This document shows, piece after piece, positions 1 through 4,727 of a stretch of 6,154 nt of DNA. The number at the start of each line of letters is the position of its first letter. Position 1 is the first letter of the stretch. The stretch is from positions 1 to 6,154 of the forward strand of contig JAFOYK010000039.1 of NCBI GenBank assembly GCA_017424665.1, in the 5' to 3' direction. The stretch is from Oscillospiraceae bacterium (GTDB lineage: Bacteria; Bacillota; Clostridia; Oscillospirales; Ruminococcaceae). The position numbers and the translations under genes are program-made. Below the pieces are notes generated by a model. The model worked only from the letters and a program-made list of their open reading frames with translations. It searched no databases and was not told the DNA's origin.

Positions 1-1
1 T

Positions 2-622
2 ATCATCATGACCCACGGCGACAACCACGGACTTGTTCTTCCGCCCGATGTTGCACCTATCCAGGTTGTAATCGTTCCCGCACAGCAGCACAAAGACGGT
101 GTTCTTGAAGCAGCTAACGCAGTTAAAGAACGTCTTTCCAAATTCTGCCGCGTAAAACTTGACGACAGCGAACAGACCCCCGGCTGGAAATTTGCTGAAT
201 ATGAAATGAAAGGTGTTCCGGTTCGTCTTGAAATCGGACCCCGCGATATTGCAAGCAACCAGTGCGTTCTTGATCGCCGCGACAACCGCGAAAAATATTT
301 CGTATCTCTTGACGAACTTGAAACCAAGATCCCCGAAATTCTCGGACTTGTTCGCGACGGTCTTTATCAGCGCGCTCTTGAAAACAGAGAAAACCGTACC
401 TTTGCTGCCCGCGACCTTGATGAATTCATCAAAATTGCAAACAGCGGCAACTGCTTCATCAAATCCATGTGGTGCGGCGACCGCGAATGCGAAGACAAAC
501 TTAAAGAAGTTGCAGGCGTTTCTTCCCGCTGCATGCCCTTTGAACAGGAACACATTGCAGACGTTTGTCCCGTTTGCGGAAAACCCGCAACCAAAATGGT
601 ATATTGGGGCAAAGCATATTGA
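2..622 (+). CDS. proS: Prolyl-tRNA synthetase, archaeal/eukaryotic type, C-terminal part (5' end outside window)
   Basis: This class II aminoacyl-tRNA synthetase charges tRNA-Pro with proline in the cytoplasm. The reading frame is open from base 2, so only about the last 206 residues are present and most of the catalytic core lies upstream of the window. Counting from the ATG codon at base 8, the end of the catalytic domain (HGDNHGLVLPP) is followed by VAPIQVVIVP, the start of the anticodon-binding domain. The last ~60 residues form the zinc-binding domain typical of this ProS type. Its four cysteines are C156 and C161 (C-x4-C) and C187 and C190 (C-x2-C), matching the spacing I recall for the Thermus enzyme. 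The protein ends in tyrosine, as is usual in this subfamily. A strong terminator starts about 17 bases after the stop, so this is the end of its transcription unit. The internal ATG at base 8 is not a real start. Confidence 0.96.
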   Translation: MIMTHGDNHGLVLPPDVAPIQVVIVPAQQHKDGVLEAANAVKERLSKFCRVKLDDSEQTPGWKFAEYEMKGVPVRLEIGPRDIASNQCVLDRRDNREKYFVSLDELETKIPEILGLVRDGLYQRALENRENRTFAARDLDEFIKIANSGNCFIKSMWCGDRECEDKLKEVAGVSSRCMPFEQEHIADVCPVCGKPATKMVYWGKAY

Positions 623-639
623 TAAAAATTATGCAAATA

Positions 640-670
640 AAAACGGCACGCATTGCGTGCCGTTTTTTTA
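640..670 (+). terminator. Intrinsic terminator of proS
   Basis: A GC-rich perfect stem pairs ACGGCACG (643-650) with CGTGCCGT (656-663) around a CATTG loop. A run of seven T (663-669) follows, and flanking A/T pairs can lengthen the stem. It lies just after the proS stop. The A-rich left flank may also let it stop the leftward transcript of the XRE gene. Confidence 0.9.
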
Positions 671-684
671 TTTTGCAAATTAAT

Positions 685-709
685 GTAGGGCGGGGGCTTG
701 CTCCCGCCG
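685..709. repeat. REP-like hairpin repeat, copy 1
   Basis: This 25-base element can fold into an 8-bp stem around a CTTG tetraloop. A second copy lies at 1719-1743 in inverted orientation with 23 of 25 bases identical. The two differences fall at paired positions (8 and 21 of the element): G-C here, A-T in the other copy. Pairing is therefore kept, which suggests the fold matters. It has no T run, so it is not a normal terminator. Confidence 0.75.
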
Positions 710-713
710 CTTT

Positions 714-938
714 TTACCTGAAATCAAACAAATCTTTTGGATTTACCTCGAGGACTTCGCAAAGCTTAAAAACAACGTCGAACGAAACGCCGACGTTTCC
801 AAGTTCAATTGCGCTGATGTGGCTTCGGTCAATATCCACAAGTTCCGCAAGCTGGAGCTGAGTCAGTTTTTTACGCTTTCTGTAATATACAACATTAAGT
901 CCAAACTTTTCATAAAGTTCCTTATATTCGGCTTTCAT
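714..938 (-). CDS. Small XRE (Cro/C1-type) helix-turn-helix regulator
   Basis: This 74-residue protein is almost entirely a Cro/C1-type DNA-binding domain. The pattern RKRKKLTQLQLAELVDI (residues 20-36) followed by DRSHISAIELG (37-47) gives the scaffold helix and the recognition helix. The last part (FDVVFKLCEVLEVNPKDLF) is the usual closing helix of the fold. It has no sensor or oligomerisation domain, so any signal must come from a partner or from its own level. The ATG start has an AGGTGA ribosome site (945-950 on the opposite strand) six bases away. The gene is divergent from the lipoprotein gene at 1078 and probably controls it and itself. An 11-bp inverted repeat (940-950/964-974) covers its ribosome site and is a candidate operator. 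The family is certain; the target is inferred. Confidence 0.9.
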   Translation of the reverse strand: MKAEYKELYEKFGLNVVYYRKRKKLTQLQLAELVDIDRSHISAIELGNVGVSFDVVFKLCEVLEVNPKDLFDFR

Positions 939-939
939 A

Positions 940-974
940 AAAAATCACCTCTAATATAATTTTAGGTGATTTTT
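940..974. promoter_or_regulatory. Candidate operator: 11-bp inverted repeat upstream of the XRE gene
   Basis: AAAAATCACCT (940-950) and AGGTGATTTTT (964-974) are perfect reverse complements with a 13-base AT-only spacer apart from its first base. The spacer holds a TATATT (953-958, minus strand) that could be the -10 box of the XRE gene. The left arm contains that gene's ribosome site. The repeat could be an operator for autoregulation. If transcription starts upstream of it, it could instead be an RNA hairpin hiding the ribosome site. Which of these applies is not decided by the sequence. Confidence 0.45.
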
Positions 975-1010
975 ACAATTCATAAACCTTGTCACAATAT
1001 CGTTATGCTA

Positions 1011-1039
1011 TTGACACAAGTCGTTTTAGGTTCTATAAT
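1011..1039 (+). promoter_or_regulatory. Perfect-consensus sigma-A promoter for the lipoprotein pair
   Basis: TTGACA (1011-1016) and TATAAT (1034-1039) are both exact consensus with the ideal 17-base spacing. The predicted transcription start is near 1046, about 32 bases before the ATG at 1078. A small AT-rich hairpin (GAATTT 1041-1046, AAATTC 1051-1056) lies at the start site. Such a strong promoter is expected to need a repressor, which fits the divergent XRE gene. Confidence 0.85.
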
Positions 1040-1077
1040 AGAATTTACAAAAATTCTTTTGAAAAGAGGACGAAAAA

Positions 1078-1401
1078 ATGAGAAAAATAATTGCTTTATT
1101 CTTGGTTTTGATTATGCTGTTTTCCCTTTGCGCATGCGGTTCACCCGAAAAAAAGGTTGTCGGAACCTGGCTGGAAAAAGATGATATGATTGATGGTTCA
1201 GCCGACTATCAGCTTCACTTCTTTGAAGATGGTACAGGTATTTTTGATGGTTCAGGACCTTTTGTTTGGGAATTATCCGAAAACATCGTTACCTGCACAT
1301 ATATTGACAGTGGTAATAGTTTTGCTCTTGAATACAATGAAAAAGATAAAACTTTTATTACCGTTGGCACTACCGATATGATTTGGAATAAAGTCAATTA
1401 A
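1078..1401 (+). CDS. Small secreted lipoprotein, function unknown
   Basis: This 107-residue protein starts with a clear type II signal peptide: positive MRK, a hydrophobic core, and lipobox LCAC with the lipidated cysteine at residue 20. The mature 88-residue part is expected to sit on the outer face of the membrane. It contains VVGTW (27-31) and FFEDGTGIF (48-56), then beta-strand-like stretches ending in MIWNKVN. The GTW ... DGTG pattern resembles small beta-sheet or lipocalin-like lipoproteins of Bacillota, but I do not recognise a specific family and assign no function. The start is supported by AGAGGA (1065-1070) seven bases upstream and by the consensus promoter before it. The next gene starts eight bases after the stop, so the two are probably co-transcribed. 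Confidence 0.85.
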   Translation: MRKIIALFLVLIMLFSLCACGSPEKKVVGTWLEKDDMIDGSADYQLHFFEDGTGIFDGSGPFVWELSENIVTCTYIDSGNSFALEYNEKDKTFITVGTTDMIWNKVN

Positions 1402-1409
1402 TAAATTAG

Positions 1410-1715
1410 ATGAATCATATTTTCACAATCCCTAAAAAATATCTTGAACCCCTTGAACATATTCTTGAATGGCACAAAAGAAATTATAACGATTTGGAAT
1501 TTAAAACCCGAATCAAACGGCTTTTGGATTATCTGTATTCTGCTAACAAAAGCACCGATAAAATATCAATAGAACTTGACGAAAAAATATATTGGTATTA
1601 TATCGAAGGTGTTCTTTCCGATGCCAAAAACTATTATCAAGAAATTGAAGTAGATAAGGCCACAATTTGTGAAATTTACGATTGGGCAAACGAAAATTAT
1701 CTGCAAAATAAATGA
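1410..1715 (+). CDS. Hypothetical 101-residue cytoplasmic protein
   Basis: I do not recognise this protein. It has no signal peptide or membrane segment and is rich in Lys, Glu, Tyr and Ile, with a mostly helical look: a first half with YLEPLEHILEWHKRNYNDLEF, and a C-terminal half with YYQEIEVDKATICEIYDWANENY. It follows the lipoprotein gene by eight bases. No clear ribosome site precedes the ATG (ATTAATAAATTAG), so translation may be coupled to the upstream gene. The DNA is AT-rich: I count 19 of 60 G+C at 1441-1500 and 17 of 60 at 1561-1620, against 30 of 60 at 241-300 in proS. This may point to a different origin. A partner of the lipoprotein, or an immunity-type protein, are possibilities the sequence alone cannot test. 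Confidence 0.75.
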   Translation: MNHIFTIPKKYLEPLEHILEWHKRNYNDLEFKTRIKRLLDYLYSANKSTDKISIELDEKIYWYYIEGVLSDAKNYYQEIEVDKATICEIYDWANENYLQNK

Positions 1716-1718
1716 TTT

Positions 1719-1743
1719 CGGCAGGAGCAAGCCCCTGCCCTAC
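1719..1743. repeat. REP-like hairpin repeat, copy 2 (inverted)
   Basis: The reverse complement of this stretch matches copy 1 (685-709) at 23 of 25 bases. The two substitutions lie opposite each other in the stem and preserve a pair. It starts three bases after the stop of the 101-residue gene. The two copies face each other about 1.0 kb apart and enclose the XRE, lipoprotein and hypothetical genes. Confidence 0.75.
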
Positions 1744-1761
1744 TGTAAATTGACTGAACGC

Positions 1762-1796
1762 AAAAAAATCTCCCGCTTACCCGGGAGATTTTTTTA
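1762..1796. terminator. Bidirectional terminator between convergent genes
   Basis: ATCTCCCG (1768-1775) pairs with CGGGAGAT (1782-1789) around a CTTACC loop. A run of seven A lies on the left (1762-1768) and a run of seven T on the right (1789-1795). It can serve both the rightward lipoprotein/hypothetical unit and the leftward rhodanese gene. Confidence 0.92.
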
Positions 1797-1803
1797 TTCT
1801 CTC

Positions 1804-2214
1804 TTATTGTTCGATTTCATAAGGCCAATCGATTATTCCGCCGAACTCGTAAACTTCGGAATAACCAAGATCAACAAGTGCTTTTGAAGCGGTTTTGCTT
1901 CGGTTTCCGCTTCTGCAATAAACGAAAACCGGAACATCTTTTTCCGGAATTTCAGCTTCCGCTCTTTCTTCAATTTCGTCATGCGGAATTACCATTGCGC
2001 CGGGGATATGTCCTTCCAAAAATTCTTCTTCGCTTCTCGCATCCAGAAGAACGAATTTTTCAAGGCCATCCATCATTTCTTTTGCTTTTTCAGCATTTAT
2101 ATTCATATAAACACTTCCTTCTTTTTCGGCCGCACCACAGCCGGAAAGCGCCAGAAGGAAAACCAATGCGGCAATGACGGAAAGCAATCTTCTTTTTATC
2201 ATTTTAATATACAT
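1804..2214 (-). CDS. Membrane-anchored rhodanese-like lipoprotein (single-domain sulfurtransferase)
   Basis: This 136-residue protein has a lipoprotein signal (KRRLLSVIAALVFLLALSGC, lipidated Cys26) followed by one rhodanese domain. Family marks include LLDARSEEEFLEGHIPGA (56-73) and the active-site loop CRSGNRS (100-106), with catalytic Cys100 expected to carry a persulfide. GGIIDWPYEIEQ closes the domain. It should act outside the membrane, moving sulfane sulfur between small thiols or proteins; the natural substrate is unknown. I chose the ATG at 2214 because AAAGGAG (2224-2230) lies nine bases upstream. An in-frame ATG 36 bases earlier (2250) has no ribosome site and would put a polar stretch before the signal peptide. 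The gene diverges from the Crp/Fnr gene at 2316 and shares strand with the thioredoxin gene beyond it. The domain is clear; the role in redox or persulfide handling is inferred. Confidence 0.93.
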   Translation of the reverse strand: MYIKMIKRRLLSVIAALVFLLALSGCGAAEKEGSVYMNINAEKAKEMMDGLEKFVLLDARSEEEFLEGHIPGAMVIPHDEIEERAEAEIPEKDVPVFVYCRSGNRSKTASKALVDLGYSEVYEFGGIIDWPYEIEQ

Positions 2215-2243
2215 AAACCGATTCTCCTTTCCGGTGTTTTTGT

Positions 2244-2272
2244 TTGACATATTTTTAAAGTTGGGATATATT
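2244..2272 (+). promoter_or_regulatory. Promoter of the Crp/Fnr regulator gene
   Basis: TTGACA (2244-2249) and TATATT (2267-2272) are separated by 17 bases. The predicted start is near 2279, giving a leader of about 37 bases. The gene's ribosome site AAAGGAG (2301-2307) lies eight bases before the ATG. Confidence 0.75.
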
Positions 2273-2285
2273 ATTTCTTGTATTC

Positions 2286-2314
2286 ATTATAAAACTTTTC
2301 AAAGGAGCGAGCAA
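2286..2314 (-). promoter_or_regulatory. Possible promoter of the rhodanese gene
   Basis: On the minus strand TATAAT (2286-2291) has TTGCTC (2309-2314) 17 bases upstream. The predicted start is also near 2279, facing the regulator's promoter, so two polymerases could not easily occupy both at once. The -35 match is only moderate, so this promoter is tentative. It overlaps the ribosome site region of the regulator gene. Confidence 0.4.
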
Positions 2315-2315
2315 C

Positions 2316-2990
2316 ATGCCCTGTGAAAAATGTCATTTGCTTATGAAGCAATCTTTCCCGTTTTGGGAAAGTCTTTCCGAAACGGATAAGGCCGATTTGA
2401 TGAACGGCGCCGGCTGCGCCGAATTTAAAAAAGGCCAGAACATCCATAACGGAACCGTATGTACCGGTATTATCTTTGTTAAAACCGGCTGTTTAAGGGT
2501 CTATATGCTTTCCGAAGAGGGAAAGGAAATCACCCTTTACCGAATCTTCGCCGGAGACGTTTGCGTTCTTTCCGCTTCCTGCATCCTTGAATCCATAAAC
2601 TTTGACGTTCAGGTGGATGCCGAAGAGGACAGCCGCTGCTGCATTTTAAGCCCCGCTTCATTCCGCCGTGTTTCCGAAAGAAGACCCGAAATGAAAATCT
2701 TCCTTCTTGAAAAAACCGTAAGCCGTTTTTCCGAAGTTATGTGGGTAATGCAGCAGATCCTTTTCATGAGTTTTGACAAGCGCCTCGCGATTTTTCTTCT
2801 TGCCGAAGCGGAAAAGGAACAAAGTTCCGAAATCAAGCTTACCCATGAACAGATCGCCAAATATATGGGTTCCGCAAGGGAAGTTGTTTCCCGAATGCTC
2901 AAATATTTTTCATCCGAGGGTTACGTTGAACTTTCCCGCGGCGGAGTTAAGATAACCGATTACGATTCTCTTGACCGCTTAGCCCTGTGA
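2316..2990 (+). CDS. Crp/Fnr-family transcriptional regulator, cysteine-rich sensor domain
   Basis: This 224-residue protein has a cyclic-nucleotide-binding-like beta barrel (about 15-115), a long dimer helix (about 120-150) and a C-terminal winged helix-turn-helix (about 153-215). The recognition helix SAREVVSRMLKYF (186-198) has the Fnr-type E-x-x-S-R pattern. All nine cysteines (3, 6, 34, 49, 59, 83, 89, 108, 109) lie in the sensor half and none in the DNA-binding half. C3-x2-C6 at the N-terminus could be part of a metal, iron-sulfur or thiol switch. I see no cAMP-binding signature of the Crp kind. It has its own promoter and a strong ribosome site. It lies between two minus-strand redox genes and overlaps the thioredoxin gene at its 3' end by 12 bp. 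Control of the rhodanese and thioredoxin genes by a redox or reactive-sulfur signal is inferred from context. Confidence 0.93.
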   Translation: MPCEKCHLLMKQSFPFWESLSETDKADLMNGAGCAEFKKGQNIHNGTVCTGIIFVKTGCLRVYMLSEEGKEITLYRIFAGDVCVLSASCILESINFDVQVDAEEDSRCCILSPASFRRVSERRPEMKIFLLEKTVSRFSEVMWVMQQILFMSFDKRLAIFLLAEAEKEQSSEIKLTHEQIAKYMGSAREVVSRMLKYFSSEGYVELSRGGVKITDYDSLDRLAL

Positions 2991-3290
2991 AAACTGGACT
3001 ACTCTTTCCTTCGGGCGGAAGCCGACCATGGAATCAACGGCATTTCCGTCACGGAAAAGAACAAGAGCGGGAATGCTCATGATTCCGTAATGGGAAGCAA
3101 GTTCTTTTTCTTCGTCAACGTTGACTTTTCCGAAAGAAACGCCTTCGATTTCTTCCGCAACCTGATCAACTACAGGAGAAAGCATTCTGCAAGGTCCGCA
3201 CCAGGGTGCCCAAAAATCAACAACAACGGGGTTTTCGTTCTTAAGAACGTTTTCTTCAAAATTTTCTTTATTTAAAACTTTAACTGACAT
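2979..3290 (-). CDS. trxA: Thioredoxin
   Basis: This 103-residue cytoplasmic protein is a single thioredoxin domain that reduces protein disulfides. The WCGPC active site is at residues 30-34, preceded by VVVDFWAP, with buried Asp25 and the cis-proline loop SIPAL (Pro74). There is no signal peptide. It is a few residues shorter than typical thioredoxins because the last helix ends at VVQFSQG. The ATG at 3290 is chosen because AAAGGA (3301-3306) lies ten bases upstream; the TTG at 3299 would leave only one base of spacing. The stop falls inside the 3' end of the Crp/Fnr gene, so the two convergent genes overlap by 12 bp with no terminator between them. Reading through would bring the transcript antisense across the regulator to the rhodanese gene. 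Substrates are not shown by the sequence; a link to thiol or persulfide metabolism is inferred. Confidence 0.95.
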   Translation of the reverse strand: MSVKVLNKENFEENVLKNENPVVVDFWAPWCGPCRMLSPVVDQVAEEIEGVSFGKVNVDEEKELASHYGIMSIPALVLFRDGNAVDSMVGFRPKERVVQFSQG

Positions 3291-3331
3291 TAAATTCAAG
3301 TCCTTTCGTTATCTGATTTGTTTTCGTTGAT

Positions 3332-3375
3332 GTTAGTATAACCTAACCGCAATATATTTTCCGTGACGTTGTCAC
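3332..3375 (-). promoter_or_regulatory. Thioredoxin upstream region with two dyad symmetries
   Basis: On the minus strand TATACT (3335-3340) is a plausible -10 box for the thioredoxin gene, but I find no good -35 at normal spacing. This could mean activator dependence. A dyad GTTAG-N6-CTAAC (3332-3347) covers the -10 and has the 16-bp geometry of Crp/Fnr operators. A second dyad GTGAC-N3-GTCAC (3363-3375) lies about 25 bases further upstream. Binding by the neighbouring Crp/Fnr protein is only a suggestion; neither motif recurs before its own gene. Confidence 0.35.
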
Positions 3376-3378
3376 AAA

Positions 3379-3418
3379 TAAAAACGCTTTTTGCAAATTT
3401 CTGCAAAAAGCGTTTTTT
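3379..3418. terminator. Strong intrinsic terminator between thioredoxin and symporter genes
   Basis: A perfect 15-bp stem pairs 3381-3395 (AAAACGCTTTTTGCA) with 3402-3416 around the loop AATTTC. Six T (3413-3418) follow on the + strand. It lies between divergent genes, where a terminator is not expected. Its likely clients are the rightward Crp/Fnr transcript after crossing the thioredoxin gene antisense, or the symporter leader as an attenuator. Confidence 0.85.
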
Positions 3419-3455
3419 GTTATATGTTATTTTAATATTACATATCTTCTTTAAA

Positions 3456-3473
3456 AAGGCGGTGATTGAAACG
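3456..3473 (+). promoter_or_regulatory. Ribosome site that points to an ACG start
   Basis: AAGGCGGTGATT is one base off a full match to the 16S rRNA 3' end (AAGGAGGTGATT). The second GG ends at 3462, eight bases before the in-frame ACG at 3471-3473. The GTG contained within the site itself (3462) is too close to be a comfortable start. Confidence 0.5.
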
Positions 3474-4715
3474 GAAAAAATATCTGAAATTATATGGGGG
3501 CCGGCGCTCCTTATCCTTGTTCTGGGAACCGGATTTTATCTTACGGCCGCAAGCGGATTTTTTCCGGTTTTAAAATGCGGGTTTATTTTAAAAAACACCT
3601 TTGGAAAAGTTTTCAAAAGCAAAGGCGCTTTCTCTGCCGCCGCAACCGCCATTGGCGCAACGGTTGGAACGGGTAATATAATCGGGGTTTCCGCCGCAAT
3701 TTCCGTTGGCGGCGCCGGAGCGGTTTTCTGGATGTGGGTGGGAGCATTTTTCGGAATGATGCTTAAATTTGCGGAAGCCGCTCTTGCGGTGAAATATAAA
3801 GGCGGCGCGATGAAATATATTGAAAAAGCCTTTGGCGGAAAAACCTTTGCAATTCTTTGGAGCATCTGCTGTGTACTTGCATCTTTCGGCGGCGGAAACA
3901 TGATCCAGACAAACGCGGCGGGTGCTTTTTTTGAAAAGGCTTTCGGAACACCGCCGGTTTTGATTGGAATTTTAATTGCCGCTTTGACTGCGGCGGTGCT
4001 TTTTTGCGGAGCAAAAGTTGTTTTAAAAGCCTCTTCCCTTCTTGTTCCCGCAATGGCGCTTATTTACGTTTCAGGCTGCCTTGCGGCGCTTTTTGTCTTC
4101 CGTGAAAACATTGTTTCGGCTTTTTCAAAAATCCTTTCCTCGGCCTTTGAACCGCTTTCCCTTGGCGGAGGAATAATTGGACTTTTACTTTCAAAATCTC
4201 TTCAAAGCGGAATTTCGAAAGGAACTTTCACCCACGAGGCGGGAATGGGTTCCGCTTCTCTTGCCCATTGTGAAAGCAAAAGCGATCCGCTTATCCAAGG
4301 CTGTTGGGGAATTGTTGAAGTTTTCATCGATACGATTTTGGTTTGCAGCCTTACGGCGCTTGTTATTCTTTCAAGCGGAATTTCTTCCGCGGAAAGTGTT
4401 TTTTTCGTTTGCTTCGGAAAAACGGGCGACATTTTCCTTTCGGTTTCAATGTTTCTTTTCGCCCTTGCGGCGGTTATCGGCTGGGCTTTTTACGGAGAAA
4501 AAGCTCTTTCTTACGTTACAAAAAGCAAAACCGCCGCAGTTCTATACAGAATCATCTTTTGCGCGGCGGCAATTATCGGTTCTTTTATGGAACTTCCGCT
4601 TATCTGGAACATAACGGATATTTTCAACGGACTTATGATTTTTCCGAACCTTCTGGCGATAATTTTACTTTCGCCAAAAATTATAAGGATAACAAAAGAA
4701 AATCCCGCTCGGTGA
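3462..4715 (+). CDS. AGCS-family sodium/proton-coupled alanine/glycine symporter, start codon unclear
   Basis: This integral membrane carrier couples alanine or glycine uptake to an ion gradient. Numbering from GTG 3462 (417 residues), conserved stretches are VGTGNIIGV (68-76), GGAGAVFWMW (83-92), KFAE (102-105) and KGTFTHEAGMGSAS (252-265), with about ten hydrophobic segments. It is shorter than many family members, and the KGTFTHEAG motif differs from the usual RGxFSNEAG, so substrate is uncertain. The start is a problem: there is no in-frame ATG. The ribosome site AAGGCGGTGATT (3458-3467 core) sits only two bases before GTG 3462. It is well placed for ACG 3471, which would give MEKISEIIWGP, a normal start for this family. 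A longer frame from GTG 3363 runs through a terminator hairpin and is not believable. The gene ends in a bidirectional terminator. Confidence 0.92.
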   Translation: MIETEKISEIIWGPALLILVLGTGFYLTAASGFFPVLKCGFILKNTFGKVFKSKGAFSAAATAIGATVGTGNIIGVSAAISVGGAGAVFWMWVGAFFGMMLKFAEAALAVKYKGGAMKYIEKAFGGKTFAILWSICCVLASFGGGNMIQTNAAGAFFEKAFGTPPVLIGILIAALTAAVLFCGAKVVLKASSLLVPAMALIYVSGCLAALFVFRENIVSAFSKILSSAFEPLSLGGGIIGLLLSKSLQSGISKGTFTHEAGMGSASLAHCESKSDPLIQGCWGIVEVFIDTILVCSLTALVILSSGISSAESVFFVCFGKTGDIFLSVSMFLFALAAVIGWAFYGEKALSYVTKSKTAAVLYRIIFCAAAIIGSFMELPLIWNITDIFNGLMIFPNLLAIILLSPKIIRITKENPAR

Positions 4716-4727
4716 GCGGGATTTTCT
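4699..4727. terminator. Bidirectional terminator containing the symporter stop codon
   Basis: AAAATCCCGCTC (4699-4710) and GAGCGGGATTTT (4714-4725) are perfect reverse complements around GGT. The symporter stop TGA (4713-4715) is in the loop and stem. A-rich and T-rich flanks allow it to work in both directions, and the lipoprotein gene on the other strand ends at 4727. Confidence 0.9.

Noticed and set aside
213..683. Open frames overlapping proS on both strands (213-683 and 367-678)
   Set aside because: They are in other frames of a clearly coding synthetase region and run into its terminator; no family features.
685..709. Copy 1 of the hairpin as a second proS terminator
   Set aside because: No T run follows on either strand, and the same element recurs inverted at 1719-1743, so a repeat is the better call.
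1041..1056. GAATTT/AAATTC hairpin at the lipoprotein transcription start
   Set aside because: Only six pairs, almost all A-T; too weak to call a regulatory structure without conservation.
966..1184. 72-codon frame from GTG 966 overlapping the lipoprotein promoter and start
   Set aside because: It crosses the consensus promoter and overlaps the lipoprotein gene in another frame; the GTG is inside the inverted repeat, with no ribosome site before it.
2215..2250. Earlier ATG (2250) for the rhodanese
   Set aside because: No ribosome site is upstream, and it would put 12 polar residues before the signal peptide. AAAGGAG lies inside this stretch and serves the ATG at 2214.
3291..3299. TTG start (3299) for thioredoxin
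   Set aside because: The ribosome site would be one base away; ATG 3290 has ten-base spacing and gives a normal thioredoxin N-terminus.
3363..3461. N-terminal extension of the symporter from GTG 3363
   Set aside because: It would translate a perfect terminator hairpin (3381-3416) and part of a dyad, has no ribosome site, and adds a stretch not seen in this family.
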